Assembly: GCA_024235735.1 (NCBI GenBank) | Contig: JACKLU010000003.1 | Location: 124,001 to 188,000, forward strand | Direction of reading: 5' to 3' | Length of the DNA stretch: 64,000 bases | Origin: Burkholderiales bacterium | GTDB taxonomy: Bacteria; Pseudomonadota; Gammaproteobacteria; Burkholderiales; Nitrosomonadaceae | Part shown: positions 25,573 through 33,652 of the stretch, piece by piece | Layout of the letters: each line of letters starts with the position of its first letter | How positions within the stretch are numbered: the stretch's first letter is position 1 | Notes under the pieces: generated by a model | Databases searched by the model: none | Seen by the model: the letters and a program-made list of their open reading frames with translations, nothing else | What the model was told of the DNA's origin: nothing | Translations under genes and position numbers: made by a program

Positions 25573-27144
25573 TTAAGTTTCGATTTGTCCGGCCATTTGC
25601 TGGAGCTTGATGACGACGAATTCAGCCGGTTTCAGGGGAGCGAATCCGACAATGATGTTGACGATTCCCAGGTTGATGTCATTCTGAGTGGTCGTTTCCC
25701 TGTCACATTTAACGAAGTAGGCTTCGCGCGGGGAACTGCCCTGGAAGGCGCCCTGACGGAACAGATTTTGCATGAAAGCGCCCAGATTCAGGCGTATCTG
25801 CGCCCACAGCGGTTCATCGTTGGGTTCGAACACGACCCATTGCGTACCCCGATAAAGGCTTTCCTCGATAAACAGCGCAATCCGCCGCACCGGCACGTAT
25901 TTCCATTCGGACGCCAGGGAATCCGCGCCACGCAGCGTACGCGCACCCCACACCACACGACCGGTTACCGGAAAAACCCGTAGGCAATTCACGCCGAGTG
26001 GATTGAGCTGGCCATTTTCCCCATCGGTCAGTTTGACCGTCAATTCGGATACGCCATTGAGCACTGCATCCATCCCGGCCGGTGCTTTCCAGACACCGCG
26101 CTGACTGTCGGTACGTGAAAAGACGCCCGCAACCGCGCCACAGGGCGCAAATTCCGCCAGTCGTCCTTCCTGCAGAGGATCAGGACTGCGCAACCGCGGA
26201 AAATAAACCGCGGCATTTTCACTGCGCGCCAGCCCCCAGGTCACGCCATCCAGACTGTTTGCGCCGGCAATAAGATCAGACGGCTCGTCCCAGGCAGTCA
26301 GCGGATCGACGATATAGAACGCGCGGCGGGTACGGCAATAATTGGCGGCCGCAGTCCGTGTCTGGGCGCCGATATCGCCCGATGCTTCAAACGAAAAGGG
26401 CGGGATGCACAGCAAATTGAAGAGATCGGCTTTTTCCAGCGCCCAAATACCGCGCTTACTGGTTTCCAGCGCAGGCGCGGATACTTCGCTGTCCGAAAGG
26501 GTTGTGCCATCATCGCCATCGGCATTGAATGCAATAGAACCGGGCGTCACCGTCATGGGATCGACACCCGCTGCGGCATCCGGCGTTGCGGCAGGACGGG
26601 TGGCAGGTGCGGGCGCTACGAGCCGGACAAGCCTGGATTCCTGTTCCAGCACCCGGCCTGCATAACGCGCATGCGCAGGTAGCACGGAGATATTGAGAAA
26701 GCGCTCGGTCGCACCCGTCGCTGTGTCGCGAATCGTCAGGTTGAACAGTTCTTCCACACCTACTTCGGGGCGTGTGTTGTGATCGACGCGGACCCTGAGC
26801 TGTTCTCCCCAGTCACCGGGTGAAGCCGCTTCCAGATTGAGTGTGTCAGCCGACCCGGTAGCCGCCGCGCCACCATTGATGACCCGTATGATCAAGGCAT
26901 CGGAACCGCCATTCTGGAAAAACTGACTGACCGCATACGTCATCGGGCTTTGCCGCCACAATCCTCCGAAATTCCGCTCAAATTCAGCAAAACTCTGTAC
27001 GCGAACAGGCGCTTCCGTGTCAATCGGCCCGCGGCGTGATGCACCGACAAAAGCAGTGATGGAAGTGGCGACACCCGTGATCGTGCGCACGCCGCTGGGA
27101 ATTTCTTCGATATAAACACCGGGATAAGTTAACGCAGTAGGCAT
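25573..27144 (-). CDS. eCIS contractile sheath protein
   Basis: A 523-aa protein, clearly a phage tail sheath: YPGVYIEEIPSGVRTITGV at the start, AFVGASRRGPID, NFGGLWRQSPMTYAVSQFFQNGG, and the C-terminal handshake region YRGTQWVVFEPNDEPLWAQIR and VNIIVGFAPLKPAEFVVIKLQQ. I choose ATG 27144, preceded by GGAG at 8 bases, over the TTG six codons upstream. A middle insertion (about residues 110-240) makes it longer than Afp2. Only one sheath gene is present. It contracts to drive the tube. Confidence 0.96.
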   Translation of the reverse strand: MPTALTYPGVYIEEIPSGVRTITGVATSITAFVGASRRGPIDTEAPVRVQSFAEFERNFGGLWRQSPMTYAVSQFFQNGGSDALIIRVINGGAAATGSADTLNLEAASPGDWGEQLRVRVDHNTRPEVGVEELFNLTIRDTATGATERFLNISVLPAHARYAGRVLEQESRLVRLVAPAPATRPAATPDAAAGVDPMTVTPGSIAFNADGDDGTTLSDSEVSAPALETSKRGIWALEKADLFNLLCIPPFSFEASGDIGAQTRTAAANYCRTRRAFYIVDPLTAWDEPSDLIAGANSLDGVTWGLARSENAAVYFPRLRSPDPLQEGRLAEFAPCGAVAGVFSRTDSQRGVWKAPAGMDAVLNGVSELTVKLTDGENGQLNPLGVNCLRVFPVTGRVVWGARTLRGADSLASEWKYVPVRRIALFIEESLYRGTQWVVFEPNDEPLWAQIRLNLGAFMQNLFRQGAFQGSSPREAYFVKCDRETTTQNDINLGIVNIIVGFAPLKPAEFVVIKLQQMAGQIET

Positions 27145-27173
27145 ATTAAACGCTCCAATCAAGAGAAAGATAA

Positions 27174-27569
27174 TCAGGGTGTCGCATCACGCGCGATGAA
27201 AATTTCAATCTCGGCCGGATCGGCACTGGCATTGGAAAATTTCAGGGACTGCGGATCCAGGCCCAGGAGCATGACAGCCCCACCCGAGTAAAACTGCGGC
27301 CCCGCCAGAGTCAGCGCGGGACTATCGGTAGCGCCATCACTCACTTTAAAGGTAATCTCGGTGCCGTCTCCATACTGATTCGACTTGATCAGCAACACAT
27401 GTATGCCACTGGCGGGACCGGGCTGCAGATCGACGGTTTTGTCTACTTCGCCACTCGCAATCGACACGTCAATGCGATCCATCGCCTCCGCCATAATGGA
27501 GCCCTCTCTTGCGGAGACCGTCGGACCGCCCGCCACCTGAATCGATAATGACCAACTCACATTTGCCAT
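27174..27569 (-). CDS. Small beta-rich protein ahead of the sheath gene
   Basis: A 131-aa protein, ANVSWSLSIQVAGGPTVSARE, then alternating strands (RIDVSIASGEVDKTVDL, SGIHVLLIKSNQYG, GGAVMLLGLDPQSLKFSNAS). No cysteine, no membrane segment. AGGAG lies 8 bases before the ATG at 27569. I do not recognise the family. The position next to the sheath suggests a particle component, perhaps a collar, capsid-like decoration or tube-related protein. It overlaps the upstream gene stop region only by spacing (23 bp). Confidence 0.7.
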   Translation of the reverse strand: MANVSWSLSIQVAGGPTVSAREGSIMAEAMDRIDVSIASGEVDKTVDLQPGPASGIHVLLIKSNQYGDGTEITFKVSDGATDSPALTLAGPQFYSGGAVMLLGLDPQSLKFSNASADPAEIEIFIARDATP

Positions 27570-27592
27570 GCGCTTCTCCTGAAAGATTAAGA

Positions 27593-27880
27593 TCACTCTT
27601 CAACGCGGACAATCAACCGGTAGAGCACAGTACCATCCACCAGCACCACTTTTTCCACCACACCCGCCGCTACTAATTGCTCAAGCGCCTGATAGGCACT
27701 TTCCATACCTACTTTTTCATACCCTTGCTTCGGTAACCACCAATTGATGATTCCTTGCAGTGAATCAGCCGCATTCGGGCTATGCCGCCAATACTGCAAA
27801 ACTGCATCCTGCAGATGATCGCTTTCCGGTACGGGCTTATCATTTTTCACATTGTCAAGATTCTCTGCTGCCGACTCCAA
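27593..27880 (-). CDS. First gene of the eCIS operon, small winged-helix-like protein
   Basis: Up to 95 aa. The core (DAVLQYWRHSP, SLQGIINWWLPKQGYEKVGMESAYQALEQLVAAGVVEKVVLVDGTVLYRL) has the helix-helix-helix-beta-hairpin order of a winged helix, without clear DNA-binding charge. The start is unclear: the open frame begins at TTG 27880 with no good ribosome-binding site, and a GTG at 27850 is the alternative. The sigma-54 promoter at 27924-27938 would start transcripts about 30 bases upstream. It may be a regulator of its own operon or a structural partner; the sequence does not decide. Confidence 0.65.
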   Translation of the reverse strand: MESAAENLDNVKNDKPVPESDHLQDAVLQYWRHSPNAADSLQGIINWWLPKQGYEKVGMESAYQALEQLVAAGVVEKVVLVDGTVLYRLIVRVEE

Positions 27881-28205
27881 GGAAACTGATCATGCTTTTA
27901 TCAGTACTTCATTTAATAATGATGCAAGAAGCATGCCAGAATTTATATCTATATTAAGACTATGATTTATATATTTAATATAAATATTATTCAGCGAACA
28001 GGCGGGTCTGTTGATGTCCATCCAGTCACGGACAAGTCATCATTGAAACTAGCAGAAGGCGCTACAGACAAAGAGAGTCAATGATTGACCCGCTTCCGGG
28101 GCAGAATTGACCCGGTTTTGCGGATGGAATACGAATGCAATTCAGGCAGGCGGCAATGTGGTAACGTGCGCCCGAAACCTGTTTCAGATCAAGATTAACA
28201 GATTG
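27881..28205. other. Regulatory gap between the sigma-54 activator gene and the eCIS operon
   Basis: No gene. Reading away from the operon it holds the sigma-54 promoter (27924-27938), a very AT-rich block with the perfect 8-bp-arm palindrome ATTTATAT/ATATAAAT (27965-27985), two ATTGACCC direct repeats 22 bp apart (28084-28091 and 28106-28113) and the start of the palindrome at 28194-28210. The direct repeats could be activator sites or the remnant of an insertion-sequence end. Confidence 0.6.
27924..27938 (-). promoter_or_regulatory. Sigma-54 (RpoN) promoter of the eCIS operon
   Basis: Minus strand reads TGGCATGCTTCTTGC, preceded by C and followed by A. Against the consensus YTGGCACGRNNNTTGCW only two positions differ (T for C, C for R), and the invariant GG and GC dinucleotides are 10 bp apart as required. 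Transcription would begin near 27912, about 30 bp before the first eCIS gene. Confidence 0.75.
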
Positions 28206-28210
28206 TTAAT
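28194..28210. promoter_or_regulatory. Perfect palindrome, possible activator-binding site
   Basis: ATTAACA-GAT-TGTTAAT, 7-bp perfect arms, spanning the stop codon of the sigma-54 activator gene. It lies about 260 bp upstream of the eCIS promoter, within the usual range for enhancer sites of Fis-type activators. There is no T-run, so a terminator is less likely. Confidence 0.35.
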
Positions 28211-29174
28211 GATAATAAAGACGCTTGTCCAAGCTGTATTTCTTCAGTAGTTTGCCGAACGCGCGCCGTTCCTTTCCCGCCAGTTTTGCAGCTTTAGTCA
28301 CATTGCCTTGCGCCTTGGCCAGGGCCTCGGAAAGATAGCACTGCTCAAACCTGGCAATCGCATGGTTTTTAGCCGCGTTAAAAGCTTCGCTGGTCAGGGT
28401 GGATTGCCGCCGGTCTCTACCGCTACGCCGCTCGGTCACATTGAATTGGGGTGCTTTAATACGAATAACCGCGCTATCTTCGAGCAGATATTCACGGCAA
28501 ATCAGATTCTCCAGTTCCCGGATATTGCCCGGCCAGTAATATTGTTCAAACCAGGCAAGCGTATCCGGATGCAGCGTCTTGTCACCGTATCCAAAACGCT
28601 GCGCGCATACTTGCAGGAAGTGATTTGCCAGCAACACGGCATCCCCCTGCCGCTCCCGCAGCGGTGGCAGCTTCAGGTACATAATTTTGAGACGGAACAA
28701 CAAATCCAGACGGAACGCCCCTTGTTCCGCCAGACGGGTCAAATTCACATTGCTGGCGACAATGACACGCACATCAGCAGACAGTATTTGCGCTCCCCCC
28801 AGAGGACGATATTGCTGATCCTGCAAGAACCGCAATAATACGATCTGCGCTTTGGGAGACAAGGCGTCCACTTCATCCAGAAAAAGTGTTCCATGCCGGG
28901 CATGCGTGATCAAACCGGGGTCATCCGACTGCGCATCGGTGTAAGCACCGCGTTTGTGGCCAAACAATTCATTTTCGATCAAGGCATCAGGAATAGCGCC
29001 GCAATTCACCGGTATAAACGGACTTTCACCGCGGGCGCCACCATAATGAATAGCGCGCGCCACCAATTCCTTTCCCGTGCCTGTTTCACCTTCAATCAGA
29101 ACCGGCGCATCACAACGCGCCATTTTTTCAATATACCGAAGCATTTCAAGAAAAGCGGGTGACTGCCCTATCAT
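28206..29174 (-). CDS. Sigma-54-dependent transcriptional activator, PspF-like (no receiver domain)
   Basis: A 322-aa enhancer-binding protein. It begins directly with the AAA domain: Walker A GETGTGKE at 29-36, the sigma-54 contact loop GAYTDA at 76-81, Walker B GTLFLDEVDAL at 95-105, and the arginine-finger region FRLDLLFRLKI. The C-terminus is a Fis-type helix-turn-helix (NVTKAAKLAGKERRAFGKLLKKY). No receiver, GAF or PAS domain precedes the AAA core, as in PspF, so activity must be set by a partner protein or by level. The contact loop differs from GAFTGA (Y for F, D for the second G); variants of this kind occur in working activators. AAGGAG lies 5-6 bases before the ATG. It faces the eCIS operon, whose promoter is of sigma-54 type, so it is the likely switch. 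Confidence 0.9.
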   Translation of the reverse strand: MIGQSPAFLEMLRYIEKMARCDAPVLIEGETGTGKELVARAIHYGGARGESPFIPVNCGAIPDALIENELFGHKRGAYTDAQSDDPGLITHARHGTLFLDEVDALSPKAQIVLLRFLQDQQYRPLGGAQILSADVRVIVASNVNLTRLAEQGAFRLDLLFRLKIMYLKLPPLRERQGDAVLLANHFLQVCAQRFGYGDKTLHPDTLAWFEQYYWPGNIRELENLICREYLLEDSAVIRIKAPQFNVTERRSGRDRRQSTLTSEAFNAAKNHAIARFEQCYLSEALAKAQGNVTKAAKLAGKERRAFGKLLKKYSLDKRLYYH

Positions 29175-29731
29175 AGAGGCTCCTTTCCTTTATTGATCAA
29201 GATTCAACGTACCTGCGTTTCAGAACACCTTTATATCCAGGTAATACCACTATTCTCAATGTCAACCGAATTCTCTTAAAATTCGCAACAACATGAAAAT
29301 AATCTGAGAAAAATGTATGAGACCAGCGCTCACACCGCATGAAAGAAATTAGCAATTCATTTAAGATTCAATCATCTGGAATAACTTGATAAAGAACTGC
29401 CATAAAGAATTGTACGCAGGAGTCATCTAATTTTCCAGAAGTAAAAAATGCGTTATTCAGGCAATCCGGATAATTCCGGGTGAGTGTTGCGTCAGGCGGA
29501 TGAAGTATTGGCCCACCACGCCCTAAAATTACTGGGTGACGGACAGTGGCATATCGGTGAATGGGTTGTTAACATCGGCATCGACACATCACAGTCAAGC
29601 GGCGATCGCTTTGGTGTATATGCGTGATGAGCGAATCGTTAATCGGTATGACTGGATGGATTCAGCCCATGCTGTGCCGCAGACTGGGGAAGTCAGAAAT
29701 GATCTATCGTGACGCTTCGCGCGCCTGAAAA
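29175..29731. other. 557-bp intergenic region with a gene relic
   Basis: The right-hand part of the region (29487-29712) is a plus-strand protein relic, given separately. The part next to the activator gene (29175-29480) is AT-rich and should hold its promoter, but I see no convincing -35/-10 pair. No RNA gene was recognised. Confidence 0.5.
29487..29712 (+). pseudogene. Frameshifted 3' relic of an unidentified gene
   Basis: Two adjoining frames look like one protein end: 29487-29627 reads LRQADEVLAHHALKLLG... GRFGVYA-like and stops, and 29620-29712 continues as MRDERIVNRYDWMDSAHAV. Both parts are protein-like in composition (GDGQWHIGEWVVNIGID), and they join with a shift of one reading frame around 29620. 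No start or upstream part remains. The family is unknown to me. Confidence 0.3.
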
Positions 29732-30517
29732 TCAGTGTCCGGCTGCAAACAGACCAACAAACCAGATGACCCCAATGCCGAGCAGAATCAGGCTGACTTG
29801 CTGAATCGTCGCGCCGATCTCGGGACGCTTGTGCAAACCGGGAATAAGATCGGACAAAGCCACGTAAATCATACTCGCCGAAGCAAAGCTCAATAGCGGC
29901 AGAACGAGAAAGTCCAGCGCACCGAGCATGAAATAAGCAAGCACCCCGCCGACCAGGGTTGCAAAACTGGACAACAGATTCAACAGAAATGCCTTGCCGC
30001 GGGTATATCCGGAGTTGAGCAGAATGATGAAGTCTCCGGCCTCCTGGGGTATTTCATGCGCAATGATGGCAACGGAAGTAATAATTCCGAGTTGCACGTC
30101 GACCATGAAAGCGGCTGCGATGAGAATACCATCGACAAAGTTGTGAAAAGTATCGCCGATCACAATCATCATACCGCTGCGCCCATGATCGTGACTGGCT
30201 GTGTTTACGGCAACGGTTGGATCGTGCGCCTCGCAATCCTCAAAGTGACAGTGCCGCCAGAGCACAAGCTTTTCCAGAATGAAAAACAATAAAATACCGA
30301 TCAGCACCAGAAATGTAACCTGGACAGGTTCTTCCGAAAGTTCGAAAGCTTCCGGCAATGTGCTGAGAAATGCGGCGCCCAGCAGTGCGCCGATGGCAAA
30401 GGAAACCAGTTTTGAAACCCATGATGTGCGCATATTGAGCGCAAGCACGGCGGCAAACAGCAGACTCAGCACACCGCCGACAAAGCTGGCAAGAACAATC
30501 CAGGAAAGCGTTGACAT
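29732..30517 (-). CDS. ZIP-family divalent metal transporter
   Basis: A 261-aa inner-membrane protein with about 8 hydrophobic segments. The metal-site motifs of ZIP transporters are present: HNFVDG in helix 4 and HEIPQE in helix 5. A histidine-containing cytoplasmic loop (HCHFEDCEAHD, then SHDHGR) lies between helices 3 and 4 as usual. Likely imports zinc or iron (family knowledge; substrate not decidable). I start at ATG 30517; TTG 30523 is an alternative and neither has a strong ribosome-binding site. It follows pgeF on the same strand with a 117-bp gap. Confidence 0.88.
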   Translation of the reverse strand: MSTLSWIVLASFVGGVLSLLFAAVLALNMRTSWVSKLVSFAIGALLGAAFLSTLPEAFELSEEPVQVTFLVLIGILLFFILEKLVLWRHCHFEDCEAHDPTVAVNTASHDHGRSGMMIVIGDTFHNFVDGILIAAAFMVDVQLGIITSVAIIAHEIPQEAGDFIILLNSGYTRGKAFLLNLLSSFATLVGGVLAYFMLGALDFLVLPLLSFASASMIYVALSDLIPGLHKRPEIGATIQQVSLILLGIGVIWFVGLFAAGH

Positions 30518-30634
30518 AAACAATTCAAAAAGAAAGGCGCGATTATACGCTTTTGCAGGCTGCCGACCTAGAAAAAATCAATGATCCTGCGGTTTTTTCG
30601 GGCCTTTCGAAGCTTTTAAGGCTTCCAAGACTTA

Positions 30635-31423
30635 TCAGACCATGCCGGAAGACTCAAGCCATATCAACGCAGCCATGCGGCCGGTTACGCCATCGCGGCG
30701 GTAGGAAAAAAAGCGCGCCGGATCGCTGTAAGTACAGATCCCGCCGCCATATATCCGGGTAACACCGGCAGCCTGCAAGCGTAGGCGCGCAAGCTGAAAA
30801 ATATCGGCGTACCACTTTGTTTTCGATCCCGATTCCACTTGCACTTGCACTTGCGCTGCGGCGCTTGCCGGCTTAAAAGCGATCGCTGCGTACGGATCAT
30901 GGTCAACAAAAATCGCCCTGACCTCATCGCCGACTTCAAAATGCGCCGGACCGATAGCAGGCCCCAGCCAGGCCATCATTCGCTCCGGCTCAATGCGCAT
31001 CCCTGCCACGGATTTTTCCACGATCCCGGCTGAAAGTCCTCGCCACCCGGCATGGACAATACCGACGGCGCTCCCCGCGCTATCGCATAAATATACCGGC
31101 AGACAATCCGCAACCATCACTGCGCATACCGCGCCAGGATTGTCACTTAGCGCCGCATCCGCGCGCAGCGGTACGGCAGCAGCCCGCTCAACCCGGATAT
31201 GATCGACGCCATGCACCTGTTCGAGCCACTGGGGTTCATTCGGCAGATGCTGACGCAACAATCGCCGGTTCGCCAGCACACGATCCGGGTTATCATTGAC
31301 ATGCATGCCGAGGTTCAACGATGCATAAGCACCACCGGTATTTTCACTCACACCGCCGCTGCGCGTGGTAAAAAGCGCCCTCACATGATCCGGCGCAGGC
31401 CAATTCGGGACGATGTAATCCAT
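30635..31423 (-). CDS. pgeF: Peptidoglycan editing factor PgeF / YfiH (laccase-domain, purine nucleoside phosphorylase-like)
   Basis: A 262-aa protein of the DUF152 family. Seen: ALFTTRSGGVS near the start, the conserved metal and active-site residues in WLEQVHGVDH (His), VMVADCLPVYL (Cys) and VGIVHAGWRGL (His), and WLGPAIGPAHFEVG. The family was shown to keep amino-acid side-chain errors out of peptidoglycan precursors and in other members to act on adenosine and related nucleosides. ATG 31423 fits the family start better than the upstream GTG. The usual neighbour rluD is not in the window on this side. Confidence 0.9.
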   Translation of the reverse strand: MDYIVPNWPAPDHVRALFTTRSGGVSENTGGAYASLNLGMHVNDNPDRVLANRRLLRQHLPNEPQWLEQVHGVDHIRVERAAAVPLRADAALSDNPGAVCAVMVADCLPVYLCDSAGSAVGIVHAGWRGLSAGIVEKSVAGMRIEPERMMAWLGPAIGPAHFEVGDEVRAIFVDHDPYAAIAFKPASAAAQVQVQVESGSKTKWYADIFQLARLRLQAAGVTRIYGGGICTYSDPARFFSYRRDGVTGRMAALIWLESSGMV

Positions 31424-31621
31424 GACTTGCCGGTCAATCACCACAGAAACAGAACGTTATGATCAACATCCGGCAAACTGAAACGATTGAACCGGATTTC
31501 TGAGTTAAAATATAGGGCTTGCGGCTGAACACGCATGCATTTCCTCAACAAAAGATCAGATTAACAAAAGATGCCAACAAAAAATACAGCAGACAAAACA
31601 AACAGCAGACAGGTTAGCTTC

Positions 31622-32824
31622 ATGAATTATACTGAAAAATTGAGCTATTACTTAAAATTACCCGCGCTTTTATGCGTGGCGATTATTTTATGCGTCCAGA
31701 CCGGCGCTGGTTTCGCCTACGAACGCAACGCAATGGGTGTTACCGCCACCGACTTCTCGGATGATCAGACAGAATTGTTCAAGTCAGCCTTCAACGGAAA
31801 AATACAAACGGTACAGGAACTGCTCGATAAGGGCATTGATCCCAATCTGCAGAATGACAAAGGCTTTACGCCGCTGATCGTGGCCGCGCAACATGGCCAC
31901 GCGGATATTGTCGATTTGCTGTTGAATAACAATGCACAACTCGACACCCAGAATGCCGGCGGTGCAACGGCGCTGATTGTTGCGGCTAAAAATGGCCATG
32001 AAGCGGTCGCCCTGTCGCTGCTGGCAAAAGGCGCGAAAGTCAATTTGCAGACGACTGATGGCATCACTGCACTGATGCTCGCGGCACAAGGCGGTTATGC
32101 GGCAATCGTCGCCGCTCTGCTGGACAAAAACGCCAATGTCAATTTGCAGACGGAACAGAAGCTGACGGCAATGATGCTGGCTGCGCTGGCCGGTCACAAA
32201 AACATCGTCGATATGCTGCTGGCCAGAAACGCCAAGATCGATACGCAGGCCATCGATGGCACCACCGCGCTATACATGGCGGCGCGCAACGGCCACCCGG
32301 CAATCGTGCGCACCTTGCTGGACAGGAATGCCTCCGTCAAGCTGATCGCCATCAACAACACCACACCATTGCATGTCGCCGCGCAGAACGGCTATGTTGA
32401 AATCGTCAAAGCCTTACTGGAAAAGGGCATCGACCTGGAGCAGGCGGACAAAAACGATGCAACAGCATTGACACTGGCCGCGCTGATGGGACAAACGGAA
32501 ATCGTCCGGTTACTGCTTGAACACGGCGCAAAAATCGATCACAAGGCCAGAACCGGATTTACGCCGCTGATTCTGGCGGCGCAAAACGGTCATTTCCCGG
32601 TGCTTCAAGTCTTGCTGGAACATGGCGCGCAGATTAATGCGCAGAATGAAGACGGCGTTACCGCGCTGATGTGGGCGGCATTGCACGAGCATATCGATGC
32701 GGTGAAATTATTGCTTGAACATGGTGCGGATCTTTCCATTAAAAGCAACAGTGGAAAAACGGCGCTGGATATTGCCAAAGATGAAGCCATTATCGCATTG
32801 CTGCGGTCTGCCGCCGATCAGTAA
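31622..32824 (+). CDS. Secreted ankyrin-repeat protein
   Basis: About 400 aa. Start at ATG 31622 gives a normal signal peptide: basic start (MNYTEKLSYYLKL), hydrophobic core (PALLCVAIILCV) and a likely cleavage after GAGFA; the longer frame from 31571 would bury it. Then about 11 ankyrin repeats of 33 residues fill residues 45-400, each with the TPLxxAAxxGH consensus (GFTPLIVAAQHGH, GATALIVAAKNGH and so on). The repeats mediate protein contacts; a periplasmic location is inferred. The partner is unknown. Not in an obvious operon; the GDPD gene starts 59 bp downstream on the same strand. Confidence 0.85.
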   Translation: MNYTEKLSYYLKLPALLCVAIILCVQTGAGFAYERNAMGVTATDFSDDQTELFKSAFNGKIQTVQELLDKGIDPNLQNDKGFTPLIVAAQHGHADIVDLLLNNNAQLDTQNAGGATALIVAAKNGHEAVALSLLAKGAKVNLQTTDGITALMLAAQGGYAAIVAALLDKNANVNLQTEQKLTAMMLAALAGHKNIVDMLLARNAKIDTQAIDGTTALYMAARNGHPAIVRTLLDRNASVKLIAINNTTPLHVAAQNGYVEIVKALLEKGIDLEQADKNDATALTLAALMGQTEIVRLLLEHGAKIDHKARTGFTPLILAAQNGHFPVLQVLLEHGAQINAQNEDGVTALMWAALHEHIDAVKLLLEHGADLSIKSNSGKTALDIAKDEAIIALLRSAADQ

Positions 32825-32883
32825 CCGGCTTCCCCCGGCTTTGACCGGCCTGTCCATCGTGTCTTGTTCGCAGGGTGGATAAC

Positions 32884-33645
32884 GTGGAAACCGGCATAAA
32901 ACCAGAGTCCGGCAAGTGCCTGATTTTTGCGCACCGTGGTGCAAGTGCGGAAGCGATGGAAAATACCCGGGCGGCTTTTGACCGAGCGCTCGCATACGCC
33001 ATTGACGGCATTGAAACCGATGTGCAGCTCAGCCGCGATGCGGTTGCCGTGCTCTGGCATGACCGGCATCTCAATCACATCGGTTTTCCGGACAAGCGGA
33101 TCGATGATTTTGATTATGCACAGCTGAAAACCCTGCCTTTTCCACAGACCGGCGGCGAAGGCATCATGACGCTGAAGACGTTTCTCGACGACTATCGTCG
33201 GCGCTGCCGTCTGCTGATCGAAATCAAGAATCGCGACTGGGAACCCGTGTCACGGCATGAAAAGAAAATGCAGCTGACACTGGCGCTGGCCGCCCCGCCG
33301 GATGAGCGCATCATGATTTCCTCGTTTAATCTGCCCAGTCTCGTTTATGCGCATCGATTGAATCCCCGGGCGCAGCTGATCTACAACCTCGATGATCATC
33401 ATTCGGCTCGGGATGTGCAGCAGGCACTGAACGACAATCCCTTTTTATCCGGCTTCTGCCTGCCGATTGCACTGCCCGATCCGGCGCTGCTCGCCCTGCT
33501 GCGCAAGCAACACAAATACGTCGCGGTGTATACCTGCAACACCGAAGCGGATATCCAGAAAGCGTTGCGACTGGGCGTCGACATGCTCATCAGCGATGTG
33601 CCGGACAGGGCCATCCGGTTGCGCGACGATCCCGGCAGCGTGTGA
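32884..33645 (+). CDS. Glycerophosphodiester phosphodiesterase
   Basis: About 253 aa. It has the family markers HRGASAEAMENTRAAF (catalytic HRG), GIETDVQLSRDAVAVLWHD (ETD metal ligands and the second catalytic histidine) and LLIEIKN. It hydrolyses glycerophosphodiesters to glycerol-3-phosphate and an alcohol. No signal peptide, so it is a cytosolic UgpQ-type enzyme. I use GTG 32884, preceded by AGGGTGG; GTG 32875 is an alternative. It stops 7 bp before the glpD start, and its product is the GlpD substrate, which fits an operon for glycerophosphodiester use. Confidence 0.88.
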   Translation: METGIKPESGKCLIFAHRGASAEAMENTRAAFDRALAYAIDGIETDVQLSRDAVAVLWHDRHLNHIGFPDKRIDDFDYAQLKTLPFPQTGGEGIMTLKTFLDDYRRRCRLLIEIKNRDWEPVSRHEKKMQLTLALAAPPDERIMISSFNLPSLVYAHRLNPRAQLIYNLDDHHSARDVQQALNDNPFLSGFCLPIALPDPALLALLRKQHKYVAVYTCNTEADIQKALRLGVDMLISDVPDRAIRLRDDPGSV

Positions 33646-33652
33646 ATGGCGA

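Noticed and set aside
336..27880. Prophage instead of eCIS
   Set aside because: No capsid, portal, terminase, integrase or lysis genes; AAA ATPase, Pvc16-type cap and DUF4157 proteins mark an eCIS.
33467..33652. 62-residue extension of GlpD
   Set aside because: Overlaps the GDPD gene in another frame and has unnatural Cys/Arg content.
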